Positions 24,160 to 31,767 of a DNA stretch of 36,392 bases are shown in pieces. The stretch covers positions 1 through 36,392 of the forward strand of contig VHDH01000022.1 of the NCBI GenBank assembly GCA_016871445.1. The letters are read 5' to 3'. This stretch comes from Verrucomicrobiota bacterium. Its GTDB lineage: Bacteria; Verrucomicrobiota; Verrucomicrobiia; Limisphaerales; SXTU01. Position 1 is the first letter of the stretch. Each line of letters begins with the position of its first letter. The translations under genes were made by a program, and so were the position numbers. Below the pieces are notes generated by a model that did no database searches, was not told where the DNA came from, and saw only the letters and a program-made list of their open reading frames with translations.

Positions 24160-26739
24160 ATGCCACGATGGTCCACCCTTGGATTTGCCTGCCTGACGCT
24201 GCTGACGGCCGGATCGGCCATCGCGCAGGCAAAGGTGGAGTCCACCTACGCCGACACCCTTGCGCCTTTCCTGAAGCGGCATTGCGTCGAATGTCACGGG
24301 GCCGAGAAATCCAAGGGCGGTGTTCGCTTCGACGGGCCGATGCCGGATCTGATCGACGTGAAACTTGCGGAGCAGTGGCTTACCGCGAAGCGGATGATGG
24401 CGCAGGGCGAGATGCCGCCCGAAGGGAAGCCGCGACCGACAGCCGACGAATTGACGAACGTGCTCGCCTGGATCGACGACGCGGCGGCGCGAGCGGCAAC
24501 CATCACGCGGGGCGGGATTGGGCGCCGGGCTTTGCGGCGGTTGACGCCTCGCGAATACGTGAGCACCGCGATGGACGTGCTGGGGCTGTCTTTCCCTCAC
24601 TTTGCCCCGGACTTGAGCAAACGGCTCCCCACGGATACCGCGGCCGACGGCTTCAGCAATGACAGCAATCAGCAATCGACGCAGCCGCTGTTGCTGCGGC
24701 GGAGCCTCGACTTGGCGGAGCAGCTCGTGGATGTCGCGCTGCCGGTAGAACCGCATCCGAGCCCGATCCGCTACGAAGTGGATCTTCGCGAATTCGTCGC
24801 CAAGGCCACCGATAAGCCCTCCAAGCCGAAGAGCATCTTCGTTGCCTACCGCATCGATGTTCCCGCCGCGAGCGACGGCCAACCATCGGCTTCGTTGAGC
24901 CTGGTTGGCCGCTGGTCCGGTCCCAATAACGGGCGCCGGCCGCAGGCGGTGACGCGGCTGGATGCGAAGCGTGGCATTCTCCTTGCACCCAACCCGGTCA
25001 TTATCGGTAATCCGATGGAATGTTTGATGTTGAAGTTGCCGCAGGTTCCCAACCAGGGCGTGCTGCGATTGCGCGCCAGAGCCGGAGCCAGCATTCCGGC
25101 CGGGGAAACCGCGCCGGTGTTGCGGTTGAGCATCGCGCGGCAATTTACGATTGTGCCCATCGGCGAGATCGTCGTCACCGCGCCCGCCGACGGGCCCGCG
25201 GAATATGTGCTCGAAGTGCCGCTCGCGCTGGTTGAGGCCGATTGGAAAGGAATCCAGCGCGACGGGCATCTAGAGCTGCAAATCGATAACGCCGCGGCAC
25301 TCGTGGCGCCGACGCCGCTCAAGCCGGATGACAAACGCAAGGAAAGCGAGATTCCCACGCCGGCCCGCAACGAGTTGATCGTGAGTTCGCTGAGTGCCGA
25401 AGTGGTGGAAGCTCCGTCGCGGTCGGCAATCCTATTAGCCGCCGCGAAGGAGGGCGAGACGGAGCGAGAACGAGCGCGACGATTTCTCCAAAGCTTTCTG
25501 TCGCGAGCGTTTCGCCGGCCGGTGAGTGAGAGCGAAGTGGGCTCGTACCTGGGCCTCTTTGATGTCGAGCGGAAGCGGGGCGTCTCGTTCCTCGCCGCGT
25601 ACAAAGCGTCGCTCACCGCCGCGTTGATTTCGCCGCAGATGTTTTACCTGATCGAGCCGAAGGACAAGGAGCAACGTCCTTTGACGGCTTGGGAACTCGC
25701 CTCCCGGCTGTCCTATCTGGCGTGGGGAACATCGCCGGACGAAGAGCTTCGCGCCCGCGCCGCCGACGGCAGCCTGCTGCGCGAGGACGAGCTGCGGCGT
25801 CAGCTTGTCCGACTGCTCGACGATCCCCGGAGCTATGCGCTTTGCCGGGAGTTTGCCCGGCAGTGGCTGGACCTTGATTCGGTGCTGCATATCGACCAGG
25901 CAACCGTCCTGGCTCACCTGACGATCGACCGGAAGGAAGACATTCCCTGGTACGAAGCCGTGCTGCGGCGGGACTTGGTGGAGGAATCCCCGCGACTTCT
26001 CGAGGAGTTGTTGCGAAAGAACCGGCCCGTCGAGTCGCTCGGCAGTTGCGAAATCGTGGTCATCAACGACCGCCTCGCCCGGTTCTACGGCATCGACGGT
26101 GTATCAGGGCACCAATTCCGCGCCGTGCCCGCACCGGCGGATCGTCGTGGCGGACTGCTGACGCAAGCGGGCTGCATCGCGGCTGGGTCGCATGGCCGGG
26201 AGCGGTCGGAGATTCTCCGCGGCGTCTATTTGATCGAACGCATCCTCGGCATCGACATCCCCACGCCGCCGGGCAACGTGCAGCCGCTTGATGTGCAACT
26301 GAACATCGACAAGAACCTCCGCAGGTTGTCGCCGCGCGAGCATGTGGAAACTCATTCCAGCGTCAACACGTGCGCAGTCTGCCACCAGCGGATCGATCCG
26401 CTGGGGTTCGTCTGGGACCAGTACGACATGTTCGGCCGGCTGCGTCGCGACAAGGAGGGCAAGCTGGTCGTGGCCAGGACCAGCGGAAAACTGCCCGACA
26501 AGACCCCGTTCGCCGACATCGACGAGTTTCGCAAACGGCTGATCGAGCCGTCCTCGACCACGCCTCGTTTCGCCGATGCATTTAACCGGCGACTCTACGC
26601 CTACGTGCTCGGCCGCAGTCTCGACCACGGCGACGACAAACATTTGAGTTCCATTCAATCGACCACCACAAAAACCGAGGGCGGCCTGCGCGATCTGTTG
26701 ACCGCGATGGTGCTCTCCGAACCGTTCCGGAAAAAGTAG
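24160..26739 (+). CDS. DUF1592-c: exported di-CXXCH DUF1587/1595/1592/1588/1585 protein
   Basis: 859 residues from ATG 24160, preceded by AGGGAGA 8 bp upstream; the frame is open further upstream but lies inside the previous gene. Signal peptide: FACLTLLTAGSAIAQA. The N-terminal heme site is CVECH at residue 42 (HGAEKSKGGVRFDGP). Then come DUF1587 near 126 (RLTPREYVSTAMDVL), a beta-rich linker, DUF1595 near 434 (RARRFLQSFLSRAFRRPVSE), DUF1592 near 507 (TAWELASRLSYLAWGTSPD) and DUF1588 near 661 (RRGGLLTQAGCIAAGS). The second heme site is CAVCH at 738, followed by QRIDPLGFVWDQYD, and DUF1585 closes the protein (YVLGRSLDHGDDK, MVLSEPFRKK). This is the most canonical of the three copies. It is followed by a TIGR03067-like gene and two DUF1552 genes. 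Confidence 0.93.
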   Translation: MPRWSTLGFACLTLLTAGSAIAQAKVESTYADTLAPFLKRHCVECHGAEKSKGGVRFDGPMPDLIDVKLAEQWLTAKRMMAQGEMPPEGKPRPTADELTNVLAWIDDAAARAATITRGGIGRRALRRLTPREYVSTAMDVLGLSFPHFAPDLSKRLPTDTAADGFSNDSNQQSTQPLLLRRSLDLAEQLVDVALPVEPHPSPIRYEVDLREFVAKATDKPSKPKSIFVAYRIDVPAASDGQPSASLSLVGRWSGPNNGRRPQAVTRLDAKRGILLAPNPVIIGNPMECLMLKLPQVPNQGVLRLRARAGASIPAGETAPVLRLSIARQFTIVPIGEIVVTAPADGPAEYVLEVPLALVEADWKGIQRDGHLELQIDNAAALVAPTPLKPDDKRKESEIPTPARNELIVSSLSAEVVEAPSRSAILLAAAKEGETERERARRFLQSFLSRAFRRPVSESEVGSYLGLFDVERKRGVSFLAAYKASLTAALISPQMFYLIEPKDKEQRPLTAWELASRLSYLAWGTSPDEELRARAADGSLLREDELRRQLVRLLDDPRSYALCREFARQWLDLDSVLHIDQATVLAHLTIDRKEDIPWYEAVLRRDLVEESPRLLEELLRKNRPVESLGSCEIVVINDRLARFYGIDGVSGHQFRAVPAPADRRGGLLTQAGCIAAGSHGRERSEILRGVYLIERILGIDIPTPPGNVQPLDVQLNIDKNLRRLSPREHVETHSSVNTCAVCHQRIDPLGFVWDQYDMFGRLRRDKEGKLVVARTSGKLPDKTPFADIDEFRKRLIEPSSTTPRFADAFNRRLYAYVLGRSLDHGDDKHLSSIQSTTTKTEGGLRDLLTAMVLSEPFRKK

Positions 26740-26750
26740 AAGGATTTAAC

Positions 26751-27716
26751 ATGACCTCATTTCGCGCATTCGTTTTCCCGGCACTGGCCGTCGTGATTCA
26801 CGCTTCGGCCACCGTGGCCGCCGAGCCGACATTCCCCAAGGAGACCCACGGCGACTGGCATGTCTTGCTGGGCGTCCCAGCGTCGAACCTCGGCATCACG
26901 GATGAGGATACGGGCTTGATCGGCGGAAAGGTGAAGATCGATGCGGATCGCCTCACACTGGCTTCACCCGGAGAACAGCCGGAAACCTTGCTGACCGCCA
27001 ACTGCAAGTTGCTCGCGGAACAGCGCGTCGACGAGAAGAACAGGCCACTACCGGGCAAGGAAGCGGAAGCCAGGCTCTCGGGCAGAGTGACCGGCGACCG
27101 GCGACTCCTCTGGGCGACCTCTGAGGCGGGGCTCTTACACGTGAAGATTCTGACTTCAGACCCGCCGAAAACGACGGGGCCTTTCAAAGGTTTCTATCTG
27201 TCAAACCAGTTTGGCGGCGGCCCCGAAACGCTCTACCTGGTGCTGCGCCGACAAGCAGTTCCAGCGCGATCAAAACACGAAAAGGCGGCCGATGCCAAAC
27301 GGATTCTGGGCGATTGGAAGGCGGTCGCCCATTACGACGACGCTTTCCTGAAGGGACCGGGCCTCGCCGGGAAGCGAACGTTTTCAATCACTGCGGAGCG
27401 AATCAACGAACTGGACGCCAAAGGTCAGTTCGTTCGGCCGCCGGTCGGTTTCTGGGGGACTTACCAAATTGCCGAACCTGTCGGGGCGCTCGGTGCGATT
27501 GACCTCCAGTTGGAAAGCTGGGCCGGTGGCGGCGCTGGCCTGATGGGCCGCACCCCGAGCCTCCTGGCCTTCTACGGCGATGACCTGCTCTACATCGCCT
27601 ACAACGAAACGGATCGCCGCACCGAGGACAAGCGAACCCGCTGCGAGCGCCTTCGTTCCGACGGCAACCACAACCTGTTCATCCTGGTACGCCAGCCAAC
27701 CGAAGGGAAAAAATAA
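26751..27716 (+). CDS. secreted two-domain TIGR03067-like protein (b)
   Basis: 321 residues. The signal peptide MTSFRAFVFPALAVV...SATVAA shares its nucleotide sequence, including the ribosome-binding region, with the start of the PQQ gene at 31764. The mature part repeats the two-half design of the protein at 22541: HGDWHVLLGVPASNLGI, then ILGDWKAVAHYDDAFLKGPG, VGFWGTYQIAEPVGALGAID, SLLAFYGDDLLYIAYNE and HNLFILVRQ at the end. AGGA stands 7 bp before the ATG. No function is known. The gene lies between DUF1592-c and DUF1552-c with gaps of 11 and 1 bp, so tight co-expression is expected. Confidence 0.7.
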   Translation: MTSFRAFVFPALAVVIHASATVAAEPTFPKETHGDWHVLLGVPASNLGITDEDTGLIGGKVKIDADRLTLASPGEQPETLLTANCKLLAEQRVDEKNRPLPGKEAEARLSGRVTGDRRLLWATSEAGLLHVKILTSDPPKTTGPFKGFYLSNQFGGGPETLYLVLRRQAVPARSKHEKAADAKRILGDWKAVAHYDDAFLKGPGLAGKRTFSITAERINELDAKGQFVRPPVGFWGTYQIAEPVGALGAIDLQLESWAGGGAGLMGRTPSLLAFYGDDLLYIAYNETDRRTEDKRTRCERLRSDGNHNLFILVRQPTEGKK

Positions 27717-27779
27717 AATGAATCATCTACGAACAACACGGCGACAGTTCCTATCCGCGAGTGGGGTCTGCCTCGCACT
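27716..27779 (+). repeat. 64-bp direct repeat, copy 1 (start of DUF1552-c)
   Basis: This stretch, covering two bases before the ATG and the first 62 coding bases of DUF1552-c, is identical to 29191-29254 at the start of DUF1552-d, including every third codon position. Identity falls away directly afterwards. Confidence 0.95.
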
Positions 27780-29067
27780 ACCATGGCTCGAACGTTTCGC
27801 CTCGGCGAATGACGCTGTGAAGCCGCCCAACCGCGCCGTTTTTCTGTTCGTTCCCAATGGCGTGAACATGTGGGAGTGGCATCCCGCGACCACCGGCAAG
27901 GACTACGAACTGACACCGCCGATGCGGAATCTGGCCGGGCTGCGCGATCGCTTCACGGCGCTCTCCGGCCTGCAACACATCAAGGCCGGAGGCGGTCACC
28001 AGGAAGCCGCACTGTGGCTGACGGGGAATCCGAACTACGCCAGCAAGAAAGAGATTTACGTCACGCCGAACACGATCTCCATCGATCAGCACATCGCGCG
28101 CGCGATGGGCCGGCAAACGCGCTGGCCGAGCATGGTCGTTGGCGCCGACGGCGGCCAGTACACCTGCTCGTTCAATGCCGACGGCCGACCGGTGCTGGCC
28201 GATTTCGACCTCGCTTCCATTTTCGCGGAACTGGTCGGCGCCGATCCGAAAGGTCGGTTGCCGCAGCGGGGCAGCATCCTCGACCTGGTCGCGGATCAGG
28301 CAACCAGGCTGCGTCGCGAACTGGGCAAGAGTGACGAGCGGAAACTCGACGAATACGTCGAGTCGATTCGCGCGGTGGAAAAACGCGTGCAAGCGGACAT
28401 CGCCTGGAAGTCGTTGCTCCGGCGGGATTCGATCCAGGAAGATCGCTTGAACCTGCGGGCCGATCCGCACAACACGCCCGACGGCGTGGACTTTGTGGAT
28501 ACGATGCTGGAACTGATTTACCTGGCCCTCCGCATCGACTGCACGCGTGTCGTGGCTTTCTCCGCGTACCGTTCGAGCCAGTCCTGTGTGCTCAAGCATC
28601 TCGGTTTTGACGTCCACAACGAAGGTCACAGTAGCGGCGACGCCCGGCCCGAGGATAAGCCAAAGCAGTTCGCGAACATCAGCAAGGCCGACGCCTGGTG
28701 GACCCAGCGCCTGGCCCGCTTCCTCGATCGACTGCGGACGACTCGCGAAGGCGAGCATGACATGCTTCGGCACACTACCGTCCTGTACGGCAGCGGGATG
28801 TCGTGGCCGGCGACCCATCGCAACCACAACCTGCCGATCCTGTTGGCCGGCGGCGAGGGACTGGGCTTTGCGCACGGCCGGCACATCGCCTTCAACGGCC
28901 AGCGAAAGGACGTTCCGAACGACAAACGCGAGCACCTCGACAGCCCCAAACTCGGCCCCGACGCCGTGAGCATGTCCGACCTGCTGCGCACCATCTCCGA
29001 ACGAATCGGCGTGCCCGCGGAAGGCTTTGGCGAGAGTCGCCGCGTTTTGGCAGAGTTGCTCGCCTGA
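27718..29067 (+). CDS. DUF1552-c: Tat-exported DUF1552 protein
   Basis: 449 residues from ATG 27718, preceded by GAAGGG; the start lies 1 bp after the previous stop. A textbook Tat signal opens the protein (TTRRQFLSASGVCLALPWLE). Family blocks are RAVFLFVPNGVNMWEWHPA, LRDRFTALSGLQHIKAGGGH, NTISIDQHIARAMGRQTRWP, GSILDLVADQATRLRRELGK, LDEYVESIRAVEKRVQAD, MLELIYLALRIDCTRVVAFS, VLYGSGMSWPATHRNHNLP and ILLAGGEGLGFAHGRH. It is a tandem paralogue of DUF1552-d, and the two are far more alike than either is to copies a or b. Partner: DUF1592-c. Confidence 0.93.
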   Translation: MNHLRTTRRQFLSASGVCLALPWLERFASANDAVKPPNRAVFLFVPNGVNMWEWHPATTGKDYELTPPMRNLAGLRDRFTALSGLQHIKAGGGHQEAALWLTGNPNYASKKEIYVTPNTISIDQHIARAMGRQTRWPSMVVGADGGQYTCSFNADGRPVLADFDLASIFAELVGADPKGRLPQRGSILDLVADQATRLRRELGKSDERKLDEYVESIRAVEKRVQADIAWKSLLRRDSIQEDRLNLRADPHNTPDGVDFVDTMLELIYLALRIDCTRVVAFSAYRSSQSCVLKHLGFDVHNEGHSSGDARPEDKPKQFANISKADAWWTQRLARFLDRLRTTREGEHDMLRHTTVLYGSGMSWPATHRNHNLPILLAGGEGLGFAHGRHIAFNGQRKDVPNDKREHLDSPKLGPDAVSMSDLLRTISERIGVPAEGFGESRRVLAELLA

Positions 29068-29190
29068 GTGACCGGGAGCATGATCACTAATCCGGCAAAC
29101 AAACAGATCGCCGTCTCCATCTTATTCATAACACCGCAAAACCGAGCGGCTCGCGCTGCTCCGCTACTTGCCCACTGAAACGATAAATCG

Positions 29191-29254
29191 AAATGAATCA
29201 TCTACGAACAACACGGCGACAGTTCCTATCCGCGAGTGGGGTCTGCCTCGCACT
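29191..29254 (+). repeat. 64-bp direct repeat, copy 2 (start of DUF1552-d)
   Basis: Identical over 64 bp to 27716-27779. The 125-bp gap before this copy shows no ORF and no similarity to the sequence before copy 1. Confidence 0.95.
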
Positions 29255-30539
29255 GCCGTGGCTCGAAGCGTTCGCGGACGCCGCGCCAGCCGCACAGGCC
29301 CCGAAGCGGGCCGTGTTCGTGTTCGTGCCCAACGGTGTGAATATGTGGGAGTGGCATCCAGCGACGACCGGCAAGGACTATGAACTCACTCCGCCGCTGA
29401 AGAATCTGGCCGATTGTCGCAAGCGCTTCACCGTGTTCTCCGGCCTGCAACACAAGGCCATCCCGGGGCACGGCGAACTCGCCGTGTGGCTGACAGCCAA
29501 CGCGAATTACACGGCTGGCAAGGGTGCTGTGACGAAGAGCACGATCTCGATCGACCAGCACATCGCCGAAGCCGTCGGCCGGCAGACCCGCTGGCCCAGC
29601 ATGGTAGTCGGCGCCACGGGCGGTCGGCGGACAATCTCCTTCGACCGCCAGGGCGAGCCGGTACTGGCCGACCAGGATCTGTCCGCGATCTTCGCGGAAC
29701 TTGTCGGCGCCCACGGGCGCGAGAAACTTCCGCGCCGGGCGAGCATTCTGGATCTCGTTTCGTCGCAGGCGGCCGCCCTGCGGCGTGAGTTGGGTAAAAG
29801 CGACGAGCGAAAGCTCGAGGAGTATCTCGACTCGGTCCGCACCGTCGAGAAGCGGGTGCAGGCCGACATCGCCTGGCAGGCGACAGCCAGAGCCGAGGTC
29901 ATCGACAAGGACCGGCTGCGACTCCAGTCCGACCCCTACGCACCGGCCAATTACGCGGAGTATATCGACACGATGTTCGAGCTAATCTATCTGGCACTGC
30001 GGACCGACAGCACGCGGGTGGTCTCCTTCGCGACGACCGAATCCGAAGGGGGCGGCCCGATCAAGAACCTGCCGTGCGGCAACTGGCACAATGCAGGCCA
30101 CAACACGGGTGACGCACCGCCCGAGCAAAAGCCGAAAGATTACGCGACTCTCAGCGAGTACGACGCCTGGTGGACCGCCCGCCTGGCGAAATTCCTCGCC
30201 CGGCTGCAAGGGACAACCGAGGGCGGGCACGACATGCTGCACCACACCGCAGTCCTCTACGGCAGCGGAATGTCGTGGCCGGCGGCCCACCGGAGCGACA
30301 ACTTGCCGCTGCTGCTCGCGGGCGGCGAGGGACTGCGATTCGCGCAAGGCCGGCACGTCGCGTTCAACAACCAAGCGCCGGTGAACGCCGCCGTCGGCAA
30401 GGCGCCACCCGTGAACAAAGACTTCGGCAAGAACCCGGCGTGCGTCTCGGACCTGCTTCGCACCATCGCCGAACGAATGGACGTGCCAGCTCCCGGATTC
30501 GGCGAGAGCCGACGCACGCTGGATGAGTTAATGGCTTGA
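29193..30539 (+). CDS. DUF1552-d: Tat-exported DUF1552 protein, tandem paralogue of c
   Basis: 448 residues. The Tat signal is encoded by the same 62 bases as in copy c. The mature protein keeps the same blocks (RAVFVFVPNGVNMWEWHPA, RKRFTVFSGLQHKAIPGHG, NYTAGKG, STISIDQHIAEAVGRQTRWP, MFELIYLALRTDSTRVVSF, NLPLLLAGGEGLRFAQGRH) but has diverged over its whole length. It also carries an insertion near residue 395 (APVNAAVGKAPPVNKDFGKN). It starts 125 bp after copy c. Keeping two copies beside a single DUF1592 suggests different specificity or a hetero-complex; this is inference. The possible ATG 30539 of the next gene overlaps its stop. Confidence 0.93.
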   Translation: MNHLRTTRRQFLSASGVCLALPWLEAFADAAPAAQAPKRAVFVFVPNGVNMWEWHPATTGKDYELTPPLKNLADCRKRFTVFSGLQHKAIPGHGELAVWLTANANYTAGKGAVTKSTISIDQHIAEAVGRQTRWPSMVVGATGGRRTISFDRQGEPVLADQDLSAIFAELVGAHGREKLPRRASILDLVSSQAAALRRELGKSDERKLEEYLDSVRTVEKRVQADIAWQATARAEVIDKDRLRLQSDPYAPANYAEYIDTMFELIYLALRTDSTRVVSFATTESEGGGPIKNLPCGNWHNAGHNTGDAPPEQKPKDYATLSEYDAWWTARLAKFLARLQGTTEGGHDMLHHTAVLYGSGMSWPAAHRSDNLPLLLAGGEGLRFAQGRHVAFNNQAPVNAAVGKAPPVNKDFGKNPACVSDLLRTIAERMDVPAPGFGESRRTLDELMA

Positions 30540-30595
30540 TGTTTGTGCCTGGGGCCAGCCGCGTGACACCGAAAACCGTGAAAGAAGCCGCATCC

Positions 30596-31555
30596 ATGAA
30601 AAACTACTCGACAACTCTGCGCTGCTGGCTCCTCGCTTTGGGCGCGTCCCTGGCTCTTACCGGGTTTGCGCCGGGCGAGACTCCCGCCGTCGATCCCGCA
30701 CCCGCCTTCACGAAGGAGGCGCAAGGCCACTGGCACGTCCTCGCCGCGCATCAGAACAACAAGAACATCGCCCAAGGGAAGCGGGTCGGCTCGCGGGTCG
30801 CGGTCGCGGCCGACGGCGTGGCCTGGCACGACCCGGAGAAGGCCGACACGCCGCTCGTGAGTGCGAAGTGTACCCGCGCCGCAGCCGACCCGACGAAAAA
30901 ACAGGCCGACCCCAACGAGTTGACCAGCATCGTGACCGGCAGCCTGTGCCCGAAGCCAGACGCGAAACTCGCGGCCCGCTGGCGCATCACCGACAACGAC
31001 GTGCTGCTGCTGCTCGTCGAGGTCGCCGAGTACAAGGGCAACCGCAACGGGACCTACAGCGGGGCCGCTCCGTCGGACGTGATCTTCATCTGCCAGCGGA
31101 AGGCGGTGCCGGCAGCCCAGAAACCCGATCCGGCGGCCGACGCGAAGCGGTTCGTCGGCAAGTGGGCCGTGCTGGGCGAACTCGACGACGCGAACTGCTC
31201 CCGCACACGCCCCGGCGGTAACGTCGAGTTCACTGCGACGGACTTCGTCAAACGCGGAACCTACAAGTCGGACGCCAAGCCGGGCATGGACGGCACCTGG
31301 AAGCTGGCTGAGCCGACGGCGGAGCGAGGGCGGATCGATCTGGCCTTCCGCAGAGGCATCGAGGGGAACCAGGGCCGCTCCCCGAGCTTGTACACCTTCC
31401 ACAGTGACGACTTGCTGATGATCGTTTACCCGGAAGGCGGGTGGGCGAAGGACGCGGTCGATCAGCAGGAACTGCGACAACCACCCGCCTACTTCGGATC
31501 CGACAGCAACCGCAACATGTGGATTTTGCGGCGAACCACGGAGGCGAAGAAATGA
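30596..31555 (+). CDS. secreted two-domain TIGR03067-like protein (c)
   Basis: 319 residues from ATG 30596, which begins the signal peptide (LRCWLLALGASLALTGFAPG). An in-frame ATG at 30539 overlapping the DUF1552-d stop would add 19 residues without signal character. The two halves start with QGHWHVLAAHQNNKNIAQGK and FVGKWAVLGELDDANCSRTR. Closing strands are SPSLYTFHSDDLLMIVYPEG and NRNMWILRRT. This is the third protein of the design in the window, and the first and third halves-starts are the most alike (WHVL.AH......K). Function is unknown. Its stop forms ATGA with the following stub. Confidence 0.65.
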   Translation: MKNYSTTLRCWLLALGASLALTGFAPGETPAVDPAPAFTKEAQGHWHVLAAHQNNKNIAQGKRVGSRVAVAADGVAWHDPEKADTPLVSAKCTRAAADPTKKQADPNELTSIVTGSLCPKPDAKLAARWRITDNDVLLLLVEVAEYKGNRNGTYSGAAPSDVIFICQRKAVPAAQKPDPAADAKRFVGKWAVLGELDDANCSRTRPGGNVEFTATDFVKRGTYKSDAKPGMDGTWKLAEPTAERGRIDLAFRRGIEGNQGRSPSLYTFHSDDLLMIVYPEGGWAKDAVDQQELRQPPAYFGSDSNRNMWILRRTTEAKK

Positions 31556-31767
31556 CACCGCGGAAGTGGCTGGTCGTCCTTGCCGCGGCAGTGGTCCCGC
31601 AGCCGACGCGCGGCCGTGCCCGTGCTACCACGGGCCGAATGGCAAACTTCAGCGCCACCGACTGCGCGTTGACGCTCGTTGACGACCTCAAGGGTGCGCG
31701 GCTGTTATGGAAGAGCGCCATGCCGCACTCCGCACCGTTTCAAAAAACGCAGAAGAATCCAACATGA
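31552..31767 (+). pseudogene. 71-codon 5' stub of a PQQ-type propeller gene, ATGA-coupled on both sides
   Basis: The peptide begins with a short signal-like stretch (RKWLVVLAAAVV) and contains TLVDDLKGARLLWKSA. This closely resembles PLVADLSTARPVWRSE in the full-length PQQ-type protein that follows. After that the sequence turns unrelated (PHSAPFQKTQKNPT) and stops. Its ATG overlaps the previous stop (ATGA 31552-31555), and its TGA overlaps the next start (ATGA 31764-31767). This is the same arrangement as the CXXCH stub at 12480. I read it as a truncated paralogue of the downstream gene left by an internal deletion, possibly kept for translational coupling. Confidence 0.6.
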
